DNA from: Tolypothrix brevis GSE-NOS-MK-07-07A
GTDB taxonomy: Bacteria > Cyanobacteriota > Cyanobacteriia > Cyanobacteriales > Nostocaceae
NCBI GenBank assembly: GCA_019358985.1
Contig: JAHHIJ010000019.1
Coordinates: 1 to 64,000, forward strand
Direction of reading: 5' to 3'
DNA length: 64,000 nucleotides
Shown: piece by piece, positions 7,811 to 16,488 of the stretch
Layout of the letters: each line of letters starts with the position of its first letter
How positions within the stretch are numbered: position 1 is the stretch's first letter
The notes under the pieces: generated by a model
Database searches by the model: none
Told to the model about the DNA's origin: nothing
What the model saw: the letters and a program-made list of their open reading frames with translations, nothing else
Translations under genes and position numbers: made by a program

Positions 7811-8298
7811 ACTTTAGTCAATATATTTATGAGAAAAAACTGCATTTTTTCTGAGAGAAGTTTTACATTTCTTTACTATAGCAACCGCCGTCTTCAGGTA
7901 TAAATGTCTGATTTAAAGAATTAGTTAAACTTTTATTAGAGCTTATGGGTGTTATTTTCAGCCACAAAAAATAGTGATAAAAAGTATGTAAGCTTTCATC
8001 CGCTGAGTATAAACAATAAAATAGCCCATCAACCAAGGGATAGGGCTTGTAGTAAATTAATCCTTAGTTTTTAGCCTTCATTTTTCTGGCTTCAGACTTG
8101 TTTCCTCATAATTGTTCAAGCAAAAAAAGCGCTGCATTCATGCTTGTGGAGCGAACAATCGCCTAGCAAAGAAATTTGCTAATATTAAATAGTTCTTTTA
8201 AAATGCGGCAAAAACATTATATATTAACGTGTTTGTCAACACAGAAGTCTGTTACAAAAGTGTTTTAACAAGTTGTTTTTGATTTTGTAAGAAAAAGA
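7811..8298. other. Intergenic region upstream of metG
   Basis: No gene is seen. It contains an imperfect hairpin AGCCCATC / GATAGGGCT around 8022-8047 and AT-rich sequence towards metG. No T-box or other known leader was recognised. Confidence 0.5.
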
Positions 8299-9891
8299 GT
8301 GGATAAATTAGAAAAGACCTTTGCGCTAACAACACCGCTATATTATGTAAACGATTTACCCCACATGGGCAGCGCTTATCCAACGATGGCAGCTGATGTG
8401 GTAGCACGGTTCCAAAGACTATTGGGACACCGGGTACTGCTGATTACAGGTACAGATGAGCATGGATTGAAAATTCAACGGGCAGCAGAAAGTAAAGAGC
8501 GATCGCCACAAGAGTACTGTGATGGAATTGTACCAAATTTTGTTGCTCTGTGGCAATTGCTAAATATTCAATACGATCGCTTTATTCGGACTACCGATCC
8601 GCGTCATGAAGCGATAGTCAAAGAATTCTTCCAGCGAGTTTGGGATCAAGGGGACATCTACCAGGGACAACAAAAAGGCTGGTATTGTGTTTCCTGTGAA
8701 GAATTTAAAGAAGAACGGGATTTGTTAGAAGGACATCGGTGTCCCATCCACACCAACAAAGAAGTCGAGTGGCGAGACGAGCAAAACTACTTCTTTCGCT
8801 TATCCAAATATCAAAGCCAACTTCAAGAATTATACCAGTCCAGACCAGATTTTATTCAACCAGAAAGCCGTCGCAATGAAGTCCTCAACTTTGTAAATCA
8901 GGGTTTGCAGGACTTTTCTATATCACGGGTAAATCTGGACTGGGGTTTTGCTGTACCAGTTGACCCCAAAGAAACCCTTTATGTCTGGTTTGACGCGCTG
9001 CTGGGCTATATAACTGCCTTAAATGAAGCAGACGCAGAACCGACTTTAGAAAATGCTTTATCCAAATGGATGCCAATCAACTTGCATTTAATCGGTAAGG
9101 ATATCCTCCGCTTTCATGCAGTTTACTGGCCCGCAATGTTAATGTCAGGCAATTTGCCATTACCAGAAAGAGTATTTGGACACGGTTTCTTGACCAAAGA
9201 TAATCAGAAAATGGGGAAAACCCTTGGCAATACCCTTGATCCCGTGGCTTTAGTTAAAACCTATGGTGCAGATGCAGTTCGTTATTACTTCCTTAAGGAA
9301 ATCGAATTTGGCAAAGATGGCGATTTTAATGAAGTTAGATTCATCAATGTTTTAAATGCAGATTTGGCAAACGATCTGGGTAATTTGCTAAATCGCACCC
9401 TGAACATGGTGAAAAAATACTGCGCTGGAAATATCCCTTCAATTACAAATGACGACATCAGTAATGAAAATCCGTTGAAAGCTATTGGTTTAAATTTAGG
9501 CAAACAGGTAAAAACTGCTTATGAAGCGCTAGCTTTTAATCAAGCCTGCGAATCTATCTTAACTCTGGTGCGAGCCGGCAATAAGTTTATCGATGACCAA
9601 GCACCTTGGACATTGTATAAAATCGGACAAACGCAGACCCTGGAGCAAGTACTGTATGCAGTTCTAGAATCAGTGAGGCTAGTAGCTTACTTGTTGTCCC
9701 CAATTATTCCGGATATCAGTAGCGATATTTATCAACAACTGGGCTTCGGAATCAACTTTAATCAACAAATAGAAAGTTCAAGTGCTGCACCTTTTGCAAT
9801 CCATTCAACATGGGGAGTACTCAGCAATGAACAAAAGTTGGGTACACCAAAACCAATTTTTCAACGTATCGAACTGCCAAAAAACGATTAG
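8299..9891 (+). CDS. metG: Methionyl-tRNA synthetase
   Basis: Charges tRNA-Met for translation in the cytoplasm. A class I synthetase of 530 residues. The HIGH-like motif is PHMGSAYPT near residue 21, the zinc-type cysteines are in CVSCEEF and GHRCPIH, and the KMSKS-like loop is KMGKT. An anticodon-binding helical domain follows. It lacks the C-terminal tRNA-binding extension, so it is the short form. The GTG start at 8299 is preceded by a purine-rich AAGAAAAAGAG. It sits alone after a long upstream region. Confidence 0.95.
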   Translation: MDKLEKTFALTTPLYYVNDLPHMGSAYPTMAADVVARFQRLLGHRVLLITGTDEHGLKIQRAAESKERSPQEYCDGIVPNFVALWQLLNIQYDRFIRTTDPRHEAIVKEFFQRVWDQGDIYQGQQKGWYCVSCEEFKEERDLLEGHRCPIHTNKEVEWRDEQNYFFRLSKYQSQLQELYQSRPDFIQPESRRNEVLNFVNQGLQDFSISRVNLDWGFAVPVDPKETLYVWFDALLGYITALNEADAEPTLENALSKWMPINLHLIGKDILRFHAVYWPAMLMSGNLPLPERVFGHGFLTKDNQKMGKTLGNTLDPVALVKTYGADAVRYYFLKEIEFGKDGDFNEVRFINVLNADLANDLGNLLNRTLNMVKKYCAGNIPSITNDDISNENPLKAIGLNLGKQVKTAYEALAFNQACESILTLVRAGNKFIDDQAPWTLYKIGQTQTLEQVLYAVLESVRLVAYLLSPIIPDISSDIYQQLGFGINFNQQIESSSAAPFAIHSTWGVLSNEQKLGTPKPIFQRIELPKND

Positions 9892-10023
9892 TTTTTTCAA
9901 TTTCTTTTGTCAACAAAATTAGCGGGGCTTAGTTGATAGCCTCGAAAGCTTATTATAAGCAACTGTGACTTGTGAAGAAAAAGATAAATTAGTATCAATT
10001 ATTACAAGGATAAAAATTGAGGT

Positions 10024-10662
10024 ATGACAACAATGTTGAATAACTTGGAAAACGACTCAATATTTACACCAGAACAAGTTTTGGAAAATCGCGGTCGTGT
10101 GGCTATTTTTATTGATGGTTCAAATCTATTTTACGCAGCGTTACAACTGGGAATAGAAATAGATTACACGAAGCTTTTGTGCAGATTGACCGGTGGATCT
10201 AGATTGTTGCGATCATTTTTCTATACTGGTGTAGACAGGACAAACGAGAAACAACAGGGATTTTTGTTGTGGATGCGTCGCAACGGGTATCGAGTAATTG
10301 CTAAAGATTTGGTGCAGTTACCAGATGGCTCAAAAAAAGCCAACCTGGATGTGGAAATTGCGGTAGATATGATGGCTTTGGTAGATTCATATGATACAGC
10401 GGTGTTAGTAAGTGGCGATGGAGATTTGGCTTACGCAGTCAATTCAGTTAGCTATCGTGGAGTGCGCGTAGAAGTGGTGAGTTTGCGCTCAATGACCAGC
10501 GATAGTTTAATTAATGTAAGCGATCGCTATATTGATCTAGAAGCCATCAAAGAAGACATTCAAAAAACCCCTCGTCAAAGCTATCCATATCGTCCTTTAT
10601 CCGGTATCGGTTTTTTAGAAGATTCCGGAGACATTGACGGACACCTAGAAATTCAAGAGTGA
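10024..10662 (+). CDS. LabA-like NYN-domain protein
   Basis: A 212-residue NYN (PIN-like) domain protein of the LabA/DUF88 family. The acidic metal-site residues are in IFIDGSN (D31), KANLDVEIAVDMM and VSGDGDLAYAV, so a ribonuclease-type active site is plausible. In Synechococcus, LabA affects circadian output from KaiC; that role is an analogy only. Its stop overlaps the start of the following lptC-like gene by 4 bases (GTGA), so the two are likely co-transcribed and translationally coupled. Confidence 0.85.
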   Translation: MTTMLNNLENDSIFTPEQVLENRGRVAIFIDGSNLFYAALQLGIEIDYTKLLCRLTGGSRLLRSFFYTGVDRTNEKQQGFLLWMRRNGYRVIAKDLVQLPDGSKKANLDVEIAVDMMALVDSYDTAVLVSGDGDLAYAVNSVSYRGVRVEVVSLRSMTSDSLINVSDRYIDLEAIKEDIQKTPRQSYPYRPLSGIGFLEDSGDIDGHLEIQE

Positions 10663-11951
10663 AGCAACAAAAGCATCGACAGGGAGACAAGGAGTTGGAG
10701 AGACTTGGAGATAAGAGGGCAGGGGGCAGGGAGCAGGGGGCAGGGGGACAAGGAGGGCAGGGGGGAAAAATTTCTCCCTCATCTCCCTCATCTCCCTCAT
10801 CTCCCTCATCTCCCCCCCTCTCCCACTCCTTCCTTTTACCCATTACCTTATTTTTGGTAATGGGGTTAACTGCTTGTGGGGGTCAAAAGCCCACAGATTC
10901 TAAGTCAGGGGATTCGGGTTCATCATCCAAAAACTCGGATAGCAATTTGACTTTCTTTAATGTGGATTTAGAGCAAGCTGATGAGGTTGGACGACCAGTT
11001 TGGCGAGTTAAAGCCAACCATGCAAAGTACACTAAAGAAAAACAAATTGGTCAAGCGGAAAATCCCTATGCTGAATTGTACCAAGATGGTCAAGTTGTTT
11101 ATCAAGTAAAAGCAGATGTAGCAGATATAAATCAAGATGGTAAGCAGCTGTTCTTGAAGGGAAAAATCATCGCTACAGATCCTCGCAACGGCATTGTGTT
11201 GCAAGGTAATGAATTAGAATGGCGTCCGAAAGAAGATTTATTAATTGTCCGCAACCAGTTAAATGGAACCCATCAACAATTACAAGCGGTAGCGCAAGAA
11301 GCGCGAGTCAAAACCCGCGAACAACGGATAGACTTTTCTGGAGGGGTAATAGCAAATTCTAGCAATCCCCAAGTGCAAATGCGAACCGAGCATTTGATTT
11401 GGCAAATTAAACAAGACAAATTAATCGCCGATCGCCCTGTGCAATTTGATCGTTACAAAGATAATTTAGTAAGCGATCGCGGTAGAGGAGATTCTGCCGA
11501 ATTTAACTTAAAAACGAAAATTGCTACCCTCAACAAAAATGCCCAAGTAGAATTACTAGACCCACCAATACAAATAGCTAGTAATTCTATGACTTGGAAT
11601 TTGAGCGCAGAAACGGTCAACACAAATGCACCGGTGCGCGTCTTCCATCGTGCTGAAAATGTTCTCGTGACTGCTAATAAAGCGCAAATGAAAATAGCGC
11701 AAAAAATAGTTTATTTAACAGGCAATGTTAACGCCATTGGGCAACGTCGTCAGGCAATTAAATCTAATATACTAACTTGGTTTCTTGAGACTAAATTAAT
11801 TGAAGCTCAGGGGAATGTAGTTTATCGACAAGTTGACCCACCATTAACTTTTAACGGTGACAAAGCCGTCGGTAATTTACAAACAGAAAACATAACCGTC
11901 AGTGGTGGCAATACTTCTGGTGGTAGGGTAGTTACAGAAATTATTCCCTAA
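10659..11951 (+). CDS. lptC: LptC/OstA-like periplasmic lipoprotein with an inserted low-complexity N-terminus
   Basis: A 430-residue LptC/LptA-type beta-jellyroll protein, expected to carry lipopolysaccharide across the periplasm. The C-terminal 330 residues hold repeated OstA-like strands (for example ADINQDGKQLFLKGKI and KIVYLTGNVNAIGQ). A lipoprotein signal, LFLVMGLTACGG, puts the lipidated Cys at residue 73. That is unusually far in because residues 8-53 translate a GGGAGACAAGGAG-type tract followed by CTCCCTCAT repeats. The frame stays open, so the signal peptide has a roughly 50-residue polar extension. It overlaps the preceding NYN gene. Whether translation really starts at the GTG at 10659 or within the insert is uncertain. 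Confidence 0.8.
   Translation: MKQQKHRQGDKELERLGDKRAGGREQGAGGQGGQGGKISPSSPSSPSSPSSPPLSHSFLLPITLFLVMGLTACGGQKPTDSKSGDSGSSSKNSDSNLTFFNVDLEQADEVGRPVWRVKANHAKYTKEKQIGQAENPYAELYQDGQVVYQVKADVADINQDGKQLFLKGKIIATDPRNGIVLQGNELEWRPKEDLLIVRNQLNGTHQQLQAVAQEARVKTREQRIDFSGGVIANSSNPQVQMRTEHLIWQIKQDKLIADRPVQFDRYKDNLVSDRGRGDSAEFNLKTKIATLNKNAQVELLDPPIQIASNSMTWNLSAETVNTNAPVRVFHRAENVLVTANKAQMKIAQKIVYLTGNVNAIGQRRQAIKSNILTWFLETKLIEAQGNVVYRQVDPPLTFNGDKAVGNLQTENITVSGGNTSGGRVVTEIIP
10679..10815. repeat. Purine-then-pyrimidine low-complexity insert inside lptC
   Basis: The first half is G/A-rich (GGGAGACAAGGAG, GGCAGGGGG) and the second half C/T-rich (TCTCCCTCA repeated four times). The halves are roughly complementary and could fold into a hairpin. 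It is in frame with lptC. A tract of the same composition and order sits inside mutS2 at 24523-24692. Confidence 0.75.
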
Positions 11952-12388
11952 AATCAATTCTATGTGAGATTGCGCTTTATAGCCTCAGGCTGGAAGCCGC
12001 TGGCTCTACGAACAAAGCCCGCCTACGCGGGCTTAATTAGGCGCATCTTCATATAGAAATGTATAAGATGCAGAAGTTAAGAATTAGAAAGTCGATAGTG
12101 GATAGTGGTTATACCATTTCACTTTAATAGTGAAACATATGTAGAGACGCGACCGGTCGCGTCTTTACAAAATTCATTTATATCAAAGTTTTCGTGAACT
12201 GGTATTAGTGGTTAGTGGCAAAGAATAAATAATTAACAACCAATAACGCTCCAACGAACAGATACAGCAGATTGCGTTATTATTAAATACACGTAGAGAC
12301 GTTCCGCCGGAACGTCTTTACAGGGTTTTGGGTTTTACTCATGTACCTCCACCTCCTGAAATCTGCTGTAACAACCAACAACCATCAA
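11952..12388. other. Repeat-filled intergenic region between lptC and dacB
   Basis: Contains a dispersed repeat (about 11980-12060: AGCCTCAGGCTGGAAGCC, then GCCCGCCTACGCGGGCTT) and two palindromes, GTAGAGACG-CGACCGGTCG-CGTCTTTAC (12141-12168) and GTAGAGACG-TTCCGCCGGAA-CGTCTTTAC (12293-12321). No gene is seen. Confidence 0.6.
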
Positions 12389-13711
12389 TTATCCCCCATA
12401 CAGAATTTCATTGCGACTGACTGAACCGAGTTCGGGTACTGTGTTAATAGCTGAGTGGGGAGTAATTGCGGTGGGAATGGTTGGTGCTACTTGCAATTTC
12501 TGTACAAGATGTTGCAAAAATTGGTCTTGTCCAGCGCGAAAACCGGATACATTGTTACCACGGTTAATAATAGCGAACCAAACCAAACCGCGATCGCGTG
12601 TGGGAATTACTCCAGCTAAAGAACTAACATCCCGCAGAGTGCCAGTTTTAAATACAGTAGCATTAGGCATGTGTCTACCGTGAATTGTTCCACGATGATC
12701 GAACCCCGAAATCAACAACAAGTCAGATAAGGTCAATTGATGGGAGAGTGCTTCTCGTTGTAGCGCCATCAACATAGCACAGACTGCTCTGGGGGAAATG
12801 CGATTTTCAGTTCCGAGTCCCGAACCATTGATTAATTGAATTTCTGACTGGGGTACTCTAGCAAGTTGAGCAGATGTTAATTGTACTACCTGCGCTCCTC
12901 CTACGGAGTCCGCTAGCATCTGTGCTATCTCGTTATTGCTGAAAACGTTCATTTCCTTGATGAGTTGCTTCAAAGGCAAAGAACGGTGACGTAATAGCAC
13001 GGTTTGTTGCGAATTTATTTGAGGCTCTAATTTCACAGTACCGGCAATTACGACTTGAGGCTTCGGAGTTCCCTTGGGCATAATTGAGTATATGTAATTA
13101 GCAGGGCGCAACCAAGTGGTATAATTGAGTGCTTGCTTGAGCGTTTGACCTGCGACTATGGGATTCGGCTGGAAATTCATCATGAAATTCCCAGTAATAA
13201 CCAAATTTCCCTTTACTTGCTTGATTCCCATTTTGTTGAGAGTATTCCCAAGAGCGATCGCTTCCTCCCAAACAAACATCGGATCGTTACTGGCAGCAAT
13301 CACCAAATCACCCTGTAAAACTCCATTTTGTATTGGTCCTGTTGCGCTGACCAAAGTATCAAATTGGTGGTCTGGTCCCCAAGTTTTCAAAGCAACTAAT
13401 GATGTAGCAATTTTTGTTAACGAAGCAGCGCTTAGAGGAGTCGTACCTTGGTGATTAGCCATAAGCATTGGTCCCGACTGCATCCAAATACCTTGACTTT
13501 CTGTCAACTTTGGATCTATCAGCTTTGATGTTACCAGTGATTTTAAATATTCTTGGACTGTAATAGCCCCAGCTGGATTTGGATCGGGGGCAATAACTAA
13601 GCCTGGGCTATTTTGCCAAGCCAATGCATCAAAAGCATTTAAAGGCTTGAGTTGTACCCCTGCCATTTCTAGCCAAAGCGTAACCAAACCTGAACCCAAT
13701 AACTCCAGCAT
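12389..13711 (-). CDS. dacB: D-alanyl-D-alanine carboxypeptidase/endopeptidase (PBP4-type, S13)
   Basis: A penicillin-binding protein that trims peptidoglycan cross-links in the periplasm. The three active-site motifs are present in order: SLTK (nucleophile Ser within AASLTKIATS), SNN (SNNEIAQMLAD) and KTGTL. At 440 residues the length fits S13 enzymes. The N-terminus is hydrophobic but short, so the signal peptide is not classical. The start at 13711 has a GGGGAATA stretch upstream. It is isolated between repeat-rich spacers. Confidence 0.88.
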   Translation of the reverse strand: MLELLGSGLVTLWLEMAGVQLKPLNAFDALAWQNSPGLVIAPDPNPAGAITVQEYLKSLVTSKLIDPKLTESQGIWMQSGPMLMANHQGTTPLSAASLTKIATSLVALKTWGPDHQFDTLVSATGPIQNGVLQGDLVIAASNDPMFVWEEAIALGNTLNKMGIKQVKGNLVITGNFMMNFQPNPIVAGQTLKQALNYTTWLRPANYIYSIMPKGTPKPQVVIAGTVKLEPQINSQQTVLLRHRSLPLKQLIKEMNVFSNNEIAQMLADSVGGAQVVQLTSAQLARVPQSEIQLINGSGLGTENRISPRAVCAMLMALQREALSHQLTLSDLLLISGFDHRGTIHGRHMPNATVFKTGTLRDVSSLAGVIPTRDRGLVWFAIINRGNNVSGFRAGQDQFLQHLVQKLQVAPTIPTAITPHSAINTVPELGSVSRNEILYGG

Positions 13712-13960
13712 TCTTTATTCCCCTGTTAGGACGTGGTAATTTATTTCCTGTGCAAATATACAACGCTTTTTGATGCTAATCAGCATTGAGTCATAATAAC
13801 TGGTATTTTTAATATCTATAGGTAGGATGGATAACATTGTTTTAGTTATTATCTTTACACTTCTAAAATTTCTACCACTTTTTGATGACTTTAAGCACAG
13901 AAAAATATAAAGTCAGTTTCTGAAAGTTAATAAATTCGTCGCCAGCGTTGCCCAATCAAT

Positions 13961-14226
13961 AGACATAGGCGTAAAAAAATGTAGAGACGTAGCACTGCTA
14001 CGTCTCTTGGCTTCGGGGCAACGCATAGTTCATTTACGGAGATGTCTAATAGACATAGGCGTAAAAAATGTAGAGACGTAGCACTGCTACGTCTCTTGGC
14101 TTCGGGCAACCCATAATAAGCATAGCGGTCGATGTCTAATAGACATCTGTTGGAAAAGAGGTAAAGACGTAGCACTGCTACGTCTCTTGGGTTCGGGCAA
14201 CGCATAATTAATTTCTGGAGATGTCT
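13961..14226. mobile_element. Three family-A MITEs in tandem
   Basis: Copies at 13961-14047, 14051-14137 and 14141-14226, all in the same orientation and separated only by AAT. Each runs AGACAT...ATGTCT around the palindrome GTAGAGACG-TAGCACTGCTA-CGTCTCTTG (AAAGACG in the third) and the GGGCAACGCATA(A/G)TT box. They fill most of the dacB-LOG intergenic region. Confidence 0.8.
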
Positions 14227-14231
14227 AATAT

Positions 14232-14257
14232 AAAAAAAGTCCGGTTGGGACGGACTT
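14232..14257 (-). terminator. Rho-independent terminator of the LOG-family gene
   Basis: On the minus strand AAGTCCG-TCCCAAC-CGGACTT is followed by a run of T, just downstream of the stop at 14289. Confidence 0.85.
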
Positions 14258-14288
14258 GAGAAAATAGAGGAATAAATCGGATTTGGTA

Positions 14289-15359
14289 TTACTTCCTTTC
14301 TGGATGAGCCGCATCCTTTGGTGAAGGAGTGCCTAGAGCATTTATTGCGGCAATCATTTGATACAAACGCCCCAAGTCGCGTTGATTGAAGTACAAAATG
14401 AGACGGGGTAGCCCAACGGCATCATCTTGTCCTTCTTGGGGTAAAGCGTGACTTTTTTCAATCCGCCCATTAACCAGGATGTCGCTAAAATTAGCATTTA
14501 GTTGCTCAACTTCAGCGTCTGATAAATCCTTATGTAAACGGATGATTAAGCGATCGCCTACGTAGCGGCTGGAGTGATAAACTTGATAAAAACTGGTAAT
14601 CGCATTACAAGCCACATCCAGATTATCTGTGACTGTGTATAGATTTGGGTCTTCAGGACTGACAAGACCTTTTTGCACCAGTTGCTTATCAATATACTCG
14701 CTCCAAGACCGCCAATAATCGCCACCAGGGTGATCGATTAAAACTAAAGGTACTGGACCGAACTTACCTGTTTGGCTCAAGGTCATGCACTCAAAAGCTT
14801 CGTCTTGAGTGCCAAAACCACCAGCAAACAAAGCTACAGCATCACTTTCTTTGAGAAGAAATAGCTTGCGGGTGAAGAAATACTTAAAGTGAATCAGCTT
14901 TGGATCACCTTCAATAAACGGGTTTGCCTCTTGCTCAAACGGCAATTGAATGTTTAAGCCAAAGGAATTTTCTCGCCCCGCACCTTCGTGACCTGCTTGC
15001 ATAATACCACCACCACCGCCTGTCATCACCATGAATCCCAACCCAGAGACATAGCGAGCAAATTCAACCGCCATGCGGTATTCTGGGCTTTCTGGCGAAA
15101 GACGGGCAGAACCGAAGATGGTTACTTTGCGAACGTGTCGGTAAGCATGAAACAGTTGAAAACCCCGTTCCATGTCTGTTAAAGAGGCAGATAATATCTT
15201 CCAGTCAAGACGATCAATGTCGCTTTCACCTAGACTCACTATTGTCGTCAGTGCCTGTTTGATAAATTGCCGATTTTTTAACGTTGGTAAGCGATCGATT
15301 AAGAGCGCGATATCCGTTTTTAGAGAGTCGAATGCGTCGAATGACGTTTCGGAGGTCAT
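14289..15359 (-). CDS. LOG-family protein (possible nucleotide 5'-monophosphate phosphoribohydrolase)
   Basis: The central Rossmann-like domain carries the LOG signature GGGGGIMQAGHEGAGR and the second motif GGFGTQDEAFE, which in the family bind and hydrolyse nucleotide monophosphates such as cytokinin riboside phosphates. It is longer than minimal LOG proteins (356 residues from the ATG at 15359), with N- and C-terminal extensions typical of the TIGR00730-related cyanobacterial group. An earlier in-frame ATG at 15416 would add 19 residues; neither start has a strong Shine-Dalgarno. Substrate not determinable. Confidence 0.85.
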   Translation of the reverse strand: MTSETSFDAFDSLKTDIALLIDRLPTLKNRQFIKQALTTIVSLGESDIDRLDWKILSASLTDMERGFQLFHAYRHVRKVTIFGSARLSPESPEYRMAVEFARYVSGLGFMVMTGGGGGIMQAGHEGAGRENSFGLNIQLPFEQEANPFIEGDPKLIHFKYFFTRKLFLLKESDAVALFAGGFGTQDEAFECMTLSQTGKFGPVPLVLIDHPGGDYWRSWSEYIDKQLVQKGLVSPEDPNLYTVTDNLDVACNAITSFYQVYHSSRYVGDRLIIRLHKDLSDAEVEQLNANFSDILVNGRIEKSHALPQEGQDDAVGLPRLILYFNQRDLGRLYQMIAAINALGTPSPKDAAHPERK

Positions 15360-15510
15360 GATAACTGCCGCCAAAATAGCACTATATTGTACCCATATTT
15401 GGTGTGTTGTTATCAAATACCGCTTTGTCTATAGAAAGAAAATGCCAAACTGGACTTGTTCGGTGAAGATGTTCTTAGAGAATTGATTAGAAGTCTGAAG
15501 ATGGAGAAAA

Positions 15511-15560
15511 AGCCGTCGTAGAACGACGGGGCTTTAGACCCAAATTTTCGGTAATTTTAA
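15511..15560 (-). repeat. Orphan IS605-type end module / possible trxA terminator
   Basis: On the minus strand ACCGAAAATTTGGGTCTAAA is followed by the hairpin GCCCCGTCG-TTCTA-CGACGG and a T run. The same module, with compensated stem changes, occurs at 23092-23136 in a clear IS200/IS605 remnant. It sits about 130 bp downstream of trxA and could end its transcript. Confidence 0.55.
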
Positions 15561-15688
15561 GAATGATTACAATTGCCAAGGATTTTTTAGAGACGCGAAT
15601 TTTCGCCCCTCTAAAAAATCGTTAACAAAAGTTCACCTAATACCACACCAAATGGACAACTTAAGAGAAGTTTTCCAGTGGTTGAGTT

Positions 15689-16012
15689 TCAAAGATACTT
15701 TTCCAAAGTGTTAGCTAATGTAGTTTTCGGTACAGCACCGACGACCATATCAACTTTTTGCCCACCCTTAAAAATCATTAATGTGGGAATGCTGCGGATG
15801 CCGTATTGACTGGCAACATTCGGATTTTCATCGGTGTTAACTTTAACCACCTTGATTTGACCTTCGTACTGAGCAGCGATTTCTTCTACAACCGGAGCTA
15901 CCATCCGGCAGGGACCGCACCACGGTGCCCAAAAATCAACTAAAACCGGTACTTCGCTATCGAGTACTTCTTGCTTAAACGTAGAATCCGAAACTTGTGC
16001 GGCTGCTGACAT
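15689..16012 (-). CDS. trxA: Thioredoxin
   Basis: A 107-residue m-type thioredoxin, a cytosolic dithiol reductant for metabolic enzymes and peroxiredoxins. The redox-active WCGPC motif lies in [13 protein letters not shown], and the conserved cis-proline is in SIPTLMIF. Length and domain are complete. It follows yfr1 on the same strand, and guaB3 lies further upstream, the gene order known for this small RNA in cyanobacteria. Confidence 0.97.
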   Translation of the reverse strand: MSAAAQVSDSTFKQEVLDSEVPVLVDFWAPWCGPCRMVAPVVEEIAAQYEGQIKVVKVNTDENPNVASQYGIRSIPTLMIFKGGQKVDMVVGAVPKTTLANTLEKYL

Positions 16013-16225
16013 GCCTAAAAACCTTTGCCTATTATATTTCTGAGCTTCGAGAAAATTCTACCATAGCAAAAACCACCGCTTCAGATTGTCGGATGTATAT
16101 TTGCAAAGAAGCTGTAGATTTTATTAACATATGGGTTGACAAACAAGCTTCCACGGTTGGCAAAATGAGCTTTATTGCTGCCCGTAACAACCTGCTTTGG
16201 CTGCCAGCTAATAGCTTTACATACA

Positions 16226-16298
16226 TAAGGAACCGCCCGAACAGTAGTCCGGGCGGAGTGTGGTGTGAGGAGTGAACGGAAACATGCGTCTCCGCTTT
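16226..16298 (-). ncRNA. yfr1: Yfr1 small RNA
   Basis: The minus strand shows a 5' hairpin CGGAGAC-GCAT-GTTTCCG, then an unpaired region with the invariant ACTCCTCACAC (16263-16273), then a 3' GC-rich terminator hairpin CCGCCCG...CGGGCGG followed by TTCCTT. A -10 box TACAAT lies at 16303-16308. Position between guaB3 and trxA is the conserved locus of yfr1. In other cyanobacteria Yfr1 base-pairs with outer-membrane protein mRNAs through the unpaired motif and is needed under stress. Ends are estimated to within a few bases. Confidence 0.9.
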
Positions 16299-16488
16299 CT
16301 CCATTGTAGGCGACATATATAATTTTTCCAGTGATTGTTTAGGAGTCACCGAAAAATTTATTTCCGGGTTGTTAGGAGATAGTCATTGGGCGCGCTCGAT
16401 TGGGGGCAATGGGTGAAGGGGAAAAAGCTTTTTATTCCTTTTCCCTTTCCCCTTTAACCTTTTCCCCTCTTTAAAATCCCCAGTCCCC

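Noticed and set aside
16032-16349. Minus-strand coding sequence of 105 codons
   Set aside because: It spans the Yfr1 RNA and its terminator; the protein would be a translation of a non-coding RNA.
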